Below, piece by piece: positions 47,011 to 59,094 of a stretch of DNA of 64,000 bases (positions are counted from its first letter, which is position 1; every line of letters begins with the position of its first letter). The DNA is from Druceiella hillmani (lineage: Eukaryota; Arthropoda; Insecta; Lepidoptera; Hepialidae): the NCBI GenBank assembly GCA_039881145.1, contig JAYKKI010000074.1:6826001-6890000 (forward strand). The letters are read 5' to 3'. The position numbers and the translations under genes are program-made. A model generated the notes under the pieces. That model ran no database searches and was not told the origin of the DNA. It saw nothing but the letters and a program-made list of their open reading frames with translations.

Positions 47011-47599
47011 TACTAATGTTTCTTGATTTGTAAATCAATATGAGTCATGTTAATTAAGTTTATTCAAAATAGTTTATTCAAATTCTTAAGTTAACTAAGC
47101 CTATCATTCAAAATTGTAAATAATAATTTTGAAATAATAATTTTGAACTTCAATAGTTTTTTTTGACAATAATAATTTTGAACTTCAATATTTTTTGGAA
47201 TGAATGGTAGAATATTATGATCTATGTTATCATCTTTATAATTTGTTGTTTTTTTACCATATACCAGGGGATCTATGGAGGTAGTCGCAAGAGACTTGTC
47301 ATTAGCTTCTAAGCTCTAAAAGTGCGACGTAATTGTGAATTTCTCAGCAGATACTCAGAAATTTTGTGTGATAATTTTCATAATTTAAGAAAGATCTAAA
47401 AGCAAATAACCTCAACTCGCAATTTTGAAAGATTATTTCGTATTCTCATATCGCTATTGAAACCTTTGGGCTTTTTAAGTTATGATTAATTTTCGAAAAG
47501 GGGAATATGTTCGATATTTGCAAAAATGTCAAATTCGAGTTGGAATTGCGTGGCATGGATTTTGTATTATGTCACCCAATTTCAATTTGCGAAAATATC
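47011..47599. other. AT-rich stretch upstream of the Helitron coding remnant
   Basis: Repeated 'aataataattttgaacttca' (near 47137 and 47168). It may include the 5' noncoding part of the Helitron, but I could not find a TC 5' terminus with confidence. Confidence 0.4.
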
Positions 47600-47604
47600 A
47601 CTCT

Positions 47605-50600
47605 ACGAGAAGCACGAACGACGACAAGTAAACAGTACAACTTAACAAATGAAGCATTCCACTACCATCTGACAAACACAAACACGTCGTAATCGGAAAA
47701 ATGGATAACATCAGCCAATTTTGCAATGCGAAAAAATTCAGTGAAGAAACACACCAGGAATCTGTTGTATGAATGGAAAAATTCGATTGCCACCACTGAA
47801 AGCACTTCTGCAGAAATTTCTACACTACATGATCGGGGAAACTTCAGAATCAAAACATTTTCTTCAAAATATAAAAGCAAACAACGCCAGCTTCCAAATG
47901 ATTCTTTCGATGTCACTACGTTCGACACTAACAGAGGTGAAATCGATTATCTTTTTCCATCCAAGGACAAATCTATCACAAAATGGGATCATTACAACCA
48001 CTACCCAATTAAAACTATAAATTTCTGCAAGTATATTTCATCGGAAATAAAGAAATGGAAATTGATCAACGATGCGCAAATATCAATGGATTGAGACGAG
48101 AAATAAGCCAAGATGAACAGAGGATCTTACACAAATACAATCAACTTATTCACATATTCAAAAACATCAATAAACTGCATGATTTCTGATGACTATAAAG
48201 TTATAATTCGAGCCGACAAGATGCCAACTGAAGAACACGAACGTTGATTTCATGCACCTCGGATAGACGAAGTCGCTATCGTAATTATGGACAATGAAAA
48301 CACAAGCCGTGACATAATTGTACAACGAAGAAGAGAAGGACTGCAGCGCATTACAGAGACAAACCGTCCAGATGATGCCCTGCAATATCTATTATATTTA
48401 ATAATATAATATCCATTAGTATTTCTGTATGGATATCATTTATAATATAATAACCATTAATATTTTTGCACGGATATGATTTTAATGTGAAACAAATCTA
48501 ACCTGAAACAGGCGTAGAAATGAACAAAAATGTCACTTCCAAGGAGTTCTAGGCTTACCGCTTAATGATCAGAGACAGTGAAACATACAATCACATTCTC
48601 AACACTCGCCTTTTATACCAACACTTCGTGATAGATATGTTTGCAAAAAATAGAAGCGGAACGGATGCTTTACGTAAGACTGAATCAGAAGAAACTACGA
48701 ACGGAAAAACACATCCACTTTCGAGACGCGATCATAAATGACGAAAACATTAACGACATTGAAACAATGGTAATCTTAGCCGCATCTTGAATAGCAAGTC
48801 CAAGACATACACGAATACTCTCAAGATGCCATAACCTACGTAACAATATATGGACGACCTGACCTCATCATAACATTTTCATGCAACTCATCGTGGCCAG
48901 AAATAAAAAAACAACTAAGATACGGACAAGCCCTAATGGATAATATAATAAAACGGGTTTTCCAACAAAAACAAGTGAGATTTACTGAAGTCATAACAAA
49001 TTACAACATCTTACATAATCTTATATGGCTATACATAATCTTATATGGCTACATGACAGAATTCATCCCACGGATATCGACAAAACCATCCAAGCTGAAT
49101 TTCCCATTCCACAAGAAGATCCGTAGCAGTATGACATAGTTGTGAAAAACATGATGAGTGACAGAAAATGTACAAAAAAATACCCAAAACTTTACTTGGA
49201 TGATACACAGACCGGAAATTATGGCTATCCCAAATACAGTAGACGACAACCCAAAAAAGGTGGTTTCACAGCAAAAATACAAACACGAGGCAAAGACGAA
49301 CTGGAAATCAATGGGTAATATCATATAACCCACTACTTTCCAAAATGTTAAAAGCACACATAAACGTAAAATACTGCAATTCAGTGAAAGCCATTAAGTG
49401 TGTCTGTAAATATGTGAACAAACGCAGTATTTCGAAAGGCCAAAGACAGCGTACAGCAAAACAGAAAAGACAAGATCCTCATGTACCAAATGGGAAGATA
49501 CATCAAGTCTAACGAAACAGCGTGGCGGATTTTCGGTTTTCCCATACACGAATACGAAAAAACTGTGCAACATCTAGCAGTACATTTGGAGAATGGATAG
49601 AGAGTTTACTTCACAAAAGACACCGCCAGAAAAATTGCAAGCGAACCACCTAAGAACACAACATTAACAGCTTTTTTCCAACTGTGTCAAACGGATCCAT
49701 TCGCGAAAACATTACTGTGGACGTATGTGGACGTTCCTATCTATTATATGTGGAACACAAGAAGAAAATCTTTCAACGATGAAAACAAGAAAATACAGTA
49801 GAGGATCATTCAGGAATCATGAAAATTAACGTCCTAGGCCGAGAATACATCGTACATCTGAACAACGCCGAATGTTTCTGTCTCCGGATGTTACTACACG
49901 AAATACAGCGACCAACAAATTTCACAGATCTCAAGACTGTTGACGATTACCTATGCCAGACGTACAGAGAAGCGTGTCAACGCTTAGGACTACTGGAAAA
50001 CGACAACCACTGGGAATTAACACTACAAGAAGCCTCATTCACAGCCTCAGCTGAACAAATCAAAGACTTATTCGCCATAATACTAACAACATGTAACCTA
50101 TCGAATCCAAAACAGCTACCCTTCAAAGGGAGTATGAGTGATGACATACTGTACCAAATCCGACAAGCTTATCCAGAACTGGTCATCGACTTCAAATACG
50201 ACATCTTCAATGAAACGCTCATTCTCGTAGAAGATAAACGTTTAGTAATACAAAATCAGACCTTAGTACAATTTGAGACGCTAGCACTACGGTAAGATGT
50301 TTTCAATATGCTTAACTTCAAAATTACAAAGGAAAAAAGCTAAAACATCAACGAACTACTTTCATACATTGCTCAGAATAAACCACTCCTCAATAATATT
50401 AAAAAAAAGTTGCAACGTTATCATGGACCGGCTCAACAACCACATTGACGGAATTATTTACTTGCAAGCACCAGGCGGTACCGGGAAAACCTTTCTAATA
50501 AATCTATTGCTTGCAGAACTTGCACTGGCATCATCCGGCATTGCCCCCATATTTATGGAAGGAGGACGAACTTCCCATTCCGCCCTACAACTACCATTGA

Positions 50601-51126
50601 ATATAGCAGAAGAACGATTCCCAGTATGTAAAATCTCAAGAGCATCTGGACGGGGTGAACTTCTAAAATAAACTAAAATTATCTTCTCGGACGAATGTAT
50701 AATGGCACATCAAAATCGAAGCCATGGACAGAACATTACAAGAGTTGCGAGGAAATTCTGAAGTGATGGGAGGAACCGTACTCATACTCTCAGGAGATTA
50801 CCAACAAAAACATTCTCAAGTCAACACCAGTAGACGAAATCAATGCATGCTTAAAAATCACATCTCTGGCCACACATACAAATACTCCCGGTGAAGAGAG
50901 AATATACAAATCCATCGACACGATGGTAAACGTTGCAGAAAGCGTCAACTTCCCTACAGACTTTTTAAACTTTTTGCAAGTACCATGAATGGCATTATAT
51001 TGCCTTGGACTGAAAATTGAATCTCCGATTATACTACTCAGAAATCTCCACTTACCAAAACTATGTATTGGAACAAGAATGATCATCACACATCATCTAT
51101 TGAACTGCCATTCCAATTTAAAAGAT

Positions 51127-51208
<82 letters not shown>

Positions 51209-51273
51209 TATTCGAAAAATTTGTACGTATATACCCTGGATAACAAAACGAAAAATGTTGTTTATAAACAAGT
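47605..51273 (+). pseudogene. Helitron Rep-helicase relic
   Basis: The frames concatenate to a RepHel protein. A zinc-finger-like N-terminus has 'KMDNISQFCNAKKF' (47700-47745), then 'GETSESKHFLQNI' (47840-47880) and 'IYHKMGSLQPLPN' (about 47970). 'SDDYKVIIRADKMPTEEHER' lies near 48190-48245 and 'YGRPDLIITFSCN' near 48850-48890. The HUH region around 49010-49060 is damaged by a 20-bp duplication (cataatcttatatggctata twice). The Tyr motif (49385-49425) reads 'KCVCKYVNK', so the first of the two usual tyrosines is Cys. Then come 'YQMGRYIKSNETAWRI' and 'LNNAECFCLRMLL' (49819-50295 is a clean 158-codon frame). The helicase has Walker A 'APGGTGKT' (50468-50491), 'EGGRTSHSALQLPLN' and a Walker B remnant 'SDEC' (about 50690). 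The final 'YTLDNKTKNVV' follows the TA tract. Many stops and shifts; not functional. Confidence 0.9.
51126..51211. repeat. (TA)n microsatellite inside the Helitron
   Basis: About 85 bp of alternating AT. It joins the remnant 'LLNCHSNLK / FQFKRL' (helicase C-terminal region) on the left to 'KNLYVYTLDNKTKNVV' on the right. It has thus replaced or accompanied the loss of roughly 40-60 residues normally present between these blocks. Confidence 0.95.
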
Positions 51274-51399
51274 AGTGTAAATAGAATATGTTTTCAAGGA
51301 AAACAATTTTATCTCTTATATTTTAAAGGTTATCTTTATATTCTAACTACCACACAAGCTCATATCAACTCCCTGCGCGATGCCGGGTACCCCAGCTAG

Positions 51400-52314
51400 T
51401 AAATAAATAAATACGAAAAAGTGTTTATTTATACGAATCATAATACGATCACATAAAGCCTAGTGACTTAGATAAAGTCAACTGATTTTGCAGTTGTCAT
51501 AAATATATTATGGGTACTAAAAACATCGCTATGGACTTCCTCCCGAGTATCGAAGTACGAGTATCATAAACTTTATACCATTTGCAAATAGTCTCGACAT
51601 TCTCATTATGCAGATAATTTGCAAAGTATTATTGTATAATTTGCATTTGTAGTGTAACGATCGCAATATTACACTACTTTTTCTATCTTTAGATATTCGT
51701 ATTTTAACACATAAAAATATAGAAACCTTTTAGGGTGACTCGTGTATTCATTCATGCGTCGGTCTATCGCAGAGTTGGAATTTGTTATATAGCCCTAGAA
51801 AAAGAAATTTGCGTATAAGGTAAAAATATAATTTGTTTTGTATAAATTATATAGATGAAAAGTCTGTTAATACGATTAAAACTATAGGTGGTAGATTACC
51901 TTACCTATTTTGGGACAGTGCAATTATTATATATTTATAGCTCTAAAATATAAAAAAAACAGTTTAACTCTCAATTTGAGGTATATACTATTCCTCTTAA
52001 CGATCGAAAACATTACAACTACCGTCGAAAATAAAGTAATATAGAAAAATAACGAACTTTTGGAACCCTTTAGATTCTTTTAGTTCTAAAAAATACTGCC
52101 CATTTTTCCGCAATTATCATTGTATTGATTTAAGTGTTGACTTTATGATTAGACTATTTTTTTAAATTGGAATGCCTTGGTTTTTTTGTGTTCCTCAAAG
52201 TGGAGTTCTTCTTATATCGTTTAATACTATGGCTGAATATATCGATCCTAGATAAAAGCTTCTTATGATTGGTAGATAAAACTAAATTTTGTTCATTAAA
52301 CTTACTAGCGCTGT
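51400..52314. other. AT-rich noncoding stretch
   Basis: No ORF or repeat recognised beyond the Helitron 3' end. Confidence 0.5.
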
Positions 52315-52850
52315 TGCTATACGACAATGTGATTTTCTATTGGTTAATTGTCAAGGAACTCGAACTGTTTGCATCTAACGGCTTCTTGCGACCATTATTA
52401 TATCTTCTATCCGCGTAGCATGGAGTTGTCCCATTTTGCGTCTTTCGGTACATGGTCGCACTTAAGAATCTTTCTCCTTCAGCGATCGTCGGTATTGCGC
52501 GCTAATGTATCGGCCATTGCCAGTTCAGTCTGTCACATGAATATACTGGCTATGTCGGTAATCTTATTTCTCCTAGGGATCTCGACATTGCGGATCTTAT
52601 TTCGTAGAGAATTCTCGGGCACAGCTTTCTCCATAGCTTGCTGAATACTTTTTTACGCAGCGACTGTGACATAACCATTATATCGTTGGTAAATAGAAGT
52701 TGAATGACGCGTTCGTGATTGATATCGATACCAAATCCGTTTCAATCCAAGAGCTTGGAGATATCTTCCAACATTATGGTGATGAGATTACTTCTCCTTA
52801 TCCTTTCTGCAACTGGATCGGCTTCATACTCCGGTCCTGTAAACGTAATA
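52315..52850 (-). pseudogene. RTE-clade LINE reverse transcriptase relic
   Basis: On the minus strand the translation begins 'LITIMLEDISKLLD', then after a stop 'GFGIDINHERVIQL' and 'LLFTNDIMVMSQS' (52664-52692). The last corresponds to the catalytic F/YADD box, with Ala-Asp changed to Thr-Asn. An internal deletion then joins directly to the C-terminal domain, 'QAMEKAVPENSLRNKIRN', 'VEIPRRNKITDIA' (52553-52640) and 'LARNTDDR'. That block order is characteristic of RTE-type endonuclease-reverse transcriptases common in Lepidoptera. At least four stops are present. Only about 180 codons of an element that normally encodes roughly a thousand remain. Confidence 0.8.
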
Positions 52851-53205
52851 AAGACAAAATGCCCGACACGGAATTTTGAAATTTGGCGTGTATCTTAATC
52901 GTTAACTCTCAAAAATATCTATTTGGAAATTATAGAAGGGGTAAATGGAGTATTAAAAAAGGTCTTTATGTAAATTGAGAGAGTTATAACGATTTTAAAA
53001 CCATTTTTTTAAATTTTATAAATATTTAAAAAAATTCTTTGTTTCTAGATATATTGCTGAAAATGTCTAAAAACATGTTCCTCCTTTTCCGAAGCTCCCG
53101 AAATAGAAATTTGGAATGGATGGAAAATATACAGGGCAAAATATTTACATGGTCAAAATAATATTAATATTTATGTATAATTGAACGAAAATACTATGTA
53201 CTTTC
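52851..53205. other. AT-rich noncoding stretch
   Basis: Possibly repeat-derived ('gaattttgaaatttggcgtg' near 52872) but not assignable. Confidence 0.4.
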
Positions 53206-53515
53206 AAGTATTTAAATGCGACTAAGTATACCATATACGGAACCTTCGTAATACTGGTTCTACTCGTAAAGTATTTAAATGCGACTAAGTATACCATATA
53301 CGGAACCTTCGTAATACTGGTTCTACTCGTAAAGTATTTAAATGCGACTAAGTATACCATATACGGAACCTTCGTAATACTGGTTCTACTCGTAAAGTAT
53401 TTAAATGCGACTAAGTATATCATATACGGAACCTTCGTAATACTGGTTCTACTCGTAAAGTATTTAAATGCGACTAAGTATATACGGAACCCTCGTAATA
53501 CCGGTTCTACTCGTA
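53206..53515 (-). repeat. Minisatellite, 63 bp x 5, derived from repeat F1
   Basis: Units start at 53206, 53269, 53332, 53395 and 53458, each opening 'aagtatttaaatgcgactaa'. Units 1-4 are almost identical; unit 5 has lost about 7 bp. Reverse-complemented, a unit reads 'acgagtagaaccagtattac', then 'gaaggttccgtata' and ends in 'gcatttaaatac'. This parallels the 5' end of F1 (gagtcgaacttgc...gagggttccgta...ggcattta). The array therefore appears to be an amplified F1 terminus. Sixty-three is a multiple of three, giving a repeated peptide in one minus frame, which I regard as incidental. Confidence 0.93.
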
Positions 53516-53755
53516 CTTACCAAACATTATTATTTGTTATGATTCAAATTTGTTTTAGTTTTTTACAATTAAAATATTCTAAGTTATAATGATTTCATTA
53601 ATTAGAACAAGTTGCATTTAAATGTAAAAGAAAAAATATGCTTTATAAATATGTGCTATTCTTGATTTTTTTCTAGGTAATAAACTAATTTAATATATCT
53701 GATTGCGAAATGCCAAGAATGGTATTGAAAAATCGAAATAAGATCCACGAAAACC

Positions 53756-54158
53756 GTCAAGCATGAGTGGAACTTGTACTATGAGGGTTCCATAGACATT
53801 TAGGCATTTAATGATATTTCACAAGTACATATTTGAAAAAAAAAATTATACTAAAAATTAACGATTTTCGTATTTTTTCTTTACATATGTAATTCAAGTT
53901 AAATTGAAAGTACACTATTATAGGTTTTGATTTATTTCTGAGTGTTAAAATATGCAGCGAAAATGATCATATTTATTGATTGTGTCGACTTAGAAACTTA
54001 ATTTTTTTACAGCTTCAAGGGATTGTATACCTAAGTATTTTATATTTATATCAAATTGATACTTCTACGCGTTTTTGAGGAAAAGTGTCTTGACAGACAG
54101 ACAGATGGACAACGAAATGGTTCCTTTTTCCTTTTGAGGTACGGAACACTAAAAACAC
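53756..54158 (+). mobile_element. Lepidoptera-type interspersed repeat F1, full-length copy
   Basis: Opens 'gtcaagcatgagtggaactt' and 'gagggttccatagacattta'. The middle block is 'ggttttgatttatttctgag', followed by 'cctaagtattttatatttat', 'acttctacgcgtttttgagg' and 'gacagacagacagatggaca', and it ends 'ccttttgaggtacggaacac' and 'taaaaa'. The 5x63-bp array lies 240 bp upstream in the opposite orientation. Confidence 0.8.
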
Positions 54159-55579
54159 CTTTTTTGTTCGATCTTATTGGGTATGGCACTTGTAACTATG
54201 AAAACAATTTAATACAACTTTATACATATAAAATAAAAGTAAAACGTAATAATTTATAAAATACAAAATCAATACTCGCCTGATGGCCGGAATGTTCTCG
54301 AATCCTGTACAATCAACGAACAGTATTTTATATTTGTATTAATTTTAAAAGTGGCTTGGATATTGTAAGAACTTAGTCTAAATCTTCATTTATCGAATGT
54401 GACAAAGTGTTTTAGCCAAGTTGCAATATTGGGAAAATTCATTTTGTTTGTACTGCCAGCAGATCCAATCTCGGTATTTCAACGATTTTTGGATTTGTTG
54501 ATTGTCGACTTTTTCCTGCTATGAAATTTAACACGTTTTTTATTAATTCGAAGCATAAATGCTACAAGTAGAAAAGAAGTCGGTCCGGCTTACCTCTGTA
54601 CCATTTGGCGTCATTTAATTTTGTATCAAGTATGTCCCATATTCCAGGAAAATGATAGTTATAGTCTAAAAGTAAAGAGATTTAAAATTTATATGGTATA
54701 TTTATTTTTTTGTCCCACACAAGTTACGTAACTATCAAGTTTCTGTCTTCATAGTGATACCTGCACTAACTTTGATGCTGTAATTAGTATTGATGCTGTG
54801 TTTACAGTCCATATCACATTACTAATAGTAGATATATGTTTTAGTGTTTTAATAATTAAATTTAAAACCTTTCTCCCTAGGATCGATATTTTAGTGTAGG
54901 TTTTAATAGTAATGTTTAAATATGTATATATATTATTGCCGTGTCTCATAACATACCGGTTTTATTAAAACAATCTTTGAATAAAATAGTTACAATTCAA
55001 ATAACATTTACAAAAACACAGTATTGAGATATTTTGAAAAAAAAATATTTTCATAACCTTTATATCAACCTTTCCACGAGTCATGTCGCAAAAGTTATTA
55101 ACACTAGTGTAATAAATATTTTAACCAAAAATTGTAGGAAATTTGACGTCCTAAAATAATTATTGAAGTACAATAATTATTTAAATACTTTAGAAAATGT
55201 TCGTAATTATAAGCTATTTAACATTGATGTACTATGTTTCTGACACTAATTGTGTCAACTTTTTTTTTGTAGTGTCATTAATCTCTATTTGTAATACTGC
55301 AAAAGTTTTCAATACAAAATTGTAGACAAATTGTAGACAAATTAGTAACTCAGAAAGTGATAGTTTCTTATTTTATGTCCAACAATTACGTATACCTAAT
55401 AAGATATTAGCCAAAAACTGTTATTCAATTAGTTGACTAAATATTCAGGTCATGACCATTAACAATATTGTCGAAAATGTACTTAGAAACATACATAAGA
55501 AAATAATTGATTAACTAAATTAGCTACTAGTCAAACATAGTAATAGAATTATTATGCAATCAGAATATAAAAATCTATT
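54159..55579. other. AT-rich noncoding stretch
   Basis: A perfect 13-bp tandem pair 'attgtagacaaat' lies near 55319-55345. ORF 54749-54949 has no motif. No gene recognised. Confidence 0.5.
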
Positions 55580-55690
55580 AGGCGCCTTCTGGTTAGCTTG
55601 GCGAATAGATGACGCGATCTAGTGACATCCGGATGCGATCGGCGACATCTGTGCCGCGCCACCTGCTCGGGAGTGTGTGGAGTGCTTACT
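55580..55690. other. CpG-rich island, possible conserved noncoding element
   Basis: About 110 bp: 'cttggcgaatagatgacgcg', 'atccggatgcgatcggcgac', 'gtgccgcgccacctgctcgg'. Sharp contrast with AT-rich flanks; no coding frame. Confidence 0.28.
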
Positions 55691-56079
55691 AAGTATATTA
55701 CCAGTTATTATTTAAAATTAGTCTATCGTTTTAAAATTGTAAAAGGAAATGCATACAAATGATTTGGCATGTCTTAAACTACATACATATTTTAGATAAA
55801 AACGAGATATCAACGAGTGGATTTCACATTTCAATGTGTGTTAATCTAATTCTACTTGGAGTCTCATGAAAACTGTATATGTACAGAAATAATCCTTGTG
55901 TGCAATATGTAGAAATAATCCTTGTGTGAAAAATTTGGCATGAAAGCATATTCAGAAATAATTTATATGTAGGAATGTCAACTTAGATATTATCTAATAA
56001 GACGAAATATTTCTCACTTGTAAAAAGATTGTGATGGTGATTGGGACTCCAAACATTTAACTGCGGTTCATGAATGACA
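55691..56079. other. AT-rich noncoding stretch
   Basis: 'agaaataatccttgtgtg' occurs twice at 26-bp spacing (about 55884-55927). Nothing else recognised. Confidence 0.5.
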
Positions 56080-57910
56080 CTTACTCGAGATGGGTAACCG
56101 TATTAAACTGGAGATGAACTCCAACTGAACTATTTGTCTCAAAAGCAAACCTGGCCCACAGACCAAAGTAAAATTCCAGGATTATAAATTTTCTACATAA
56201 CAAAGAATATCTCATATACCCACATGAGCTTCGAATCTTACATAGACTTATCACCTGTAATCCTGAACATAGCAAGATCGTAACTGGAGAATCAACTCTT
56301 AAATTATACAGCCGAGTTGCAAATTGAAATATTTTTAAAAGTATATAATCTCCTCAATCTAATAATGAATCTGCAATGGAACATTTTAACACCAAGTCGC
56401 CATTAAGTCTATACATTTACATAGAAGAAAAGTACCCCAATTGTATAAATATCATAAACGCATAAAAGAACAAGTGAATGAAAGCCAAAGAATATGCAAG
56501 GTGTGGTACAACACTGGTTACCCAAGTTATAAAAGAACATTTAACAAGGCTTTCGGAAACTAAAACAGTCCTAAAAGGAGATAAATAACAAAAAATTTTC
56601 AAATATTTTTAATTGAATTGATACCCATCCAAAACGCAACCTACTTAGCTACGGAAAGTGACTAAGAAACTGAAAAGGTGGATCATCACATTCTTTAAAT
56701 CTAATCAAGCACCGGCTTTTGGATTAGATCTGACTTTGAAAAGCAATAGTGTTCAGCAGCATAGTCTTTTAGCCATTTTCAGGTCCCTGCCCCGAATAAT
56801 TAACAAAGTACTCACACATTTGCTCTCACCAATTAAGATATGTACACCATTGAAAAGTTGCAGTCCCTGAGAGCTACTGAAAGAGATAAAAAAATCTAAA
56901 GAACAGCAAATGGTTTGTTATGATATTATTGAGACTACACTTTTGAGACAATTGTCAATTGTCAATTGTTCTTTTCCGGTCAATGGAAAATTAAACAAGT
57001 GGTCATGGTACCAAAACTTCGAACGCCTCCGCAATACTTTAGTTCGTACATGCTAATCAGTCTCCTGCATTTAGTAGGAAAACTCCTTGAAAAAATAATT
57101 CCGAATAGAATGCAACAAGTGAGGTTAAGTTTTGGTATGTATTTATTAGCATTATAAATTATTTCAAACTTAATTATTTGATTGAATTTAGAGTTTGCCA
57201 ACCGTATTTATAATCATGCTCTAGACCTATTATTATTTAATCTCCAGTAATTATTTGCATGCTGAATAAAGTTATTCTTGTATTATGCCAAAGAAGCATA
57301 ACTTCTAACGTGAGTACGTAAGTACACGCACAATTTTTGTTTTTTTAAAGTATTGAATAAGATAATAAAGTCGACATTCAGAAACATCCCATTAGAGGCG
57401 TACCACTAGGCTATTGCAAATAAGTTTTGTTGTAAATTTAGATAGTCTATACGTAGATCTATAACTCATTGACAGTAAGATCTTAAGATCATTTAAACAG
57501 GAATATAGTATCACACCGTTAATAAATATTACAAAGGGAAGGGATCCCAAATGTAGTGCGGCGGAGGTAATTGTTACGTATGCAGAAAGATGACCTTTGA
57601 TTCTTAGAAGTTGACTTCTTTTATTTCGGTAAGATCTACCTCAATAAATCCACATGTTGCCGTAACCTTCGAGTTTCGTGCAGAGAACCGAATGATTGAC
57701 CTTATTAAAGCAAAGGCGTTTCGCCTTAATTGCAAATTAAGAAGCATGCACTGGTTAAAGGGAGAAATGCCCAATTTACTTAGACAAGTGAAAGGGCTCT
57801 TTATAAAACCATTATAAAACCAATATGGATGGACACATGGCATTCAATTCAGGGATTCTGCCAGCTTTAGTAATATTGGTAATATTGGCGGCACAGTTTG
57901 AAGGCACAGG
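56080..57910 (+). pseudogene. Jockey-clade LINE ORF2 relic (endonuclease-reverse transcriptase)
   Basis: Fragments in order match a Jockey ORF2. The end of the AP endonuclease is 'ISYTHMSFESYIDLSP' (about 56205-56260). The linker includes 'VTKKLKR' (56657-56677). RT entry is 'QWKIKQVVMVPK' with 'SYMLISLLHLVGKLLEK' (56975-57110). A 'PIRGVPLG' block (57388-57411) corresponds to the usual AGVPQGS motif, and a degraded YADD-like site is disrupted at 57575-57598. The C-terminal part is 'SINPHVAVTF', 'LNCKLRSMHWL' (57728-57765), 'LYKTIIKPIW' (57802-57831) and, after a shift, 'HGIQFRDSASFSNI' (57836-57877). About 200 bp between 57150 and 57350 do not fit and look like a later insertion ('cttctaacgtgagtacgtaa'). 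Stops and frameshifts throughout; no poly-A tail located. Confidence 0.85.
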
Positions 57911-59094
57911 GAGTGTATAATATCACATAATAATACGATAAAATATTTCTGTCCTAATGGCCAGATTTAAGAACAATGGAAAAGAGAAAACGTGAAAATG
58001 AAGAAAACGTCTGAGGACGTTGGCCTTCGGAGAATGTCACGTAACAAAATAATAAAATCACACAAAGGGATAGCTTTTTGTGATGAACTCTGATCGCCAC
58101 CTGACGGCACGAAACAAAAAATATATTACAAAAAAAATTAACTTATTATTGAATCACATAATCATTACTAAATTGTTCAGCACTATTGTGGAGGAAGGTT
58201 GTACACAGAATGGTCATGGTATTTTCGAATAACTCCATATAACAATTATACGAATTAAGCCTCAGAAGATCGAGACATTTAAAATTTGATAAAATAATAA
58301 TTAGGTCGTATATTTTTTGGAGAAGAAAAGTATACCTTCAAGGGAAAACGCTATTAATTTTATTTCATTTTTAACAAAAATATAAATATTCTCTTTTCTA
58401 TATTCTAAATAATTATAAGGAAACCAGTGGCAGCATATGAGCAATGAAGTATATAAATATTCATAACCCAATTTTTAAACTTTGTTGCATACTTAAATAA
58501 TGTTTTACCGTTCGTACAAAAGAAAAGTAATCCATATAGCCTATGACTACAATTTTGAGCTCAAAAAGTTGAACACAATTCGATATTACAAAAACCCTTC
58601 AATTTAAAAGATTCTTTTTATTAGAAGTCGGTTAATAAGTTTAAGGAAAAGTTCCAAAAATAGGTTATTAATGAATTACGCATTTTTTTATATCTATTCA
58701 CGTCGAGATAAAATTCAAATTGACAATGAGAAAATAAATAAAAAAGAATTAGGCAAATGTGATCGACATTAATCAATTTTTATTATAACAAACCTATACT
58801 TTTGATAGAATTTGTCTTGAAGATTAATTAATCGTTTTTTTAATAACATTCTTGATTATATTGAAAGATAATAACTTAATACTGAATATGTATATGAAAA
58901 GTATATTAAACGTCTGTGTAATAAAATTCCCACGCAATTCAGAGCAAAAGTACGAACAAAAAATCAAAACAAGCATCATTATACCCTTTAATGAGGACAA
59001 TTTTAAAAGAACTAAATTTACATAATAACAAAAGTCTCAATGGCGCAAATAAAGACATTATCAGTACACAGAATGGACTCCAATAAATCAAAGT
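57911..59094. other. AT-rich noncoding stretch
   Basis: A short palindrome acgtc-tgag-gacgt (58007-58020). A 'agaagtcggttaata' fragment near 58624 may be the tip of a minus-strand F2 repeat. No gene recognised. Confidence 0.5.

Larger units (their letters stand above)
47600..51399 (+). mobile_element. Helitron (rolling-circle transposon), degraded
   Basis: The coding remnants run in one direction from about 47610 to the stop at 51271-51273. They are followed by about 125 bp of 3' noncoding sequence ending 'tgccgggtaccccagctag' at 51399 and then T. Helitrons end in CTRR preceded by a small GC hairpin and insert before T. Here CTAG (51396-51399) follows the dyad gggtaccc, fitting that rule. 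The 5' end is unresolved. A (TA)n tract (51126-51211) lies inside the helicase region. Confidence 0.8.

Noticed and set aside
48167..49357. Minus-strand ORFs across 47.6-49.4 kb
   Set aside because: They are shadows of the plus-strand Helitron remnant.
53145..53423. Repetitive protein from the 63-bp array
   Set aside because: 63 bp keeps frame by arithmetic, but the array is derived from a noncoding repeat end and the frame has no proper context.
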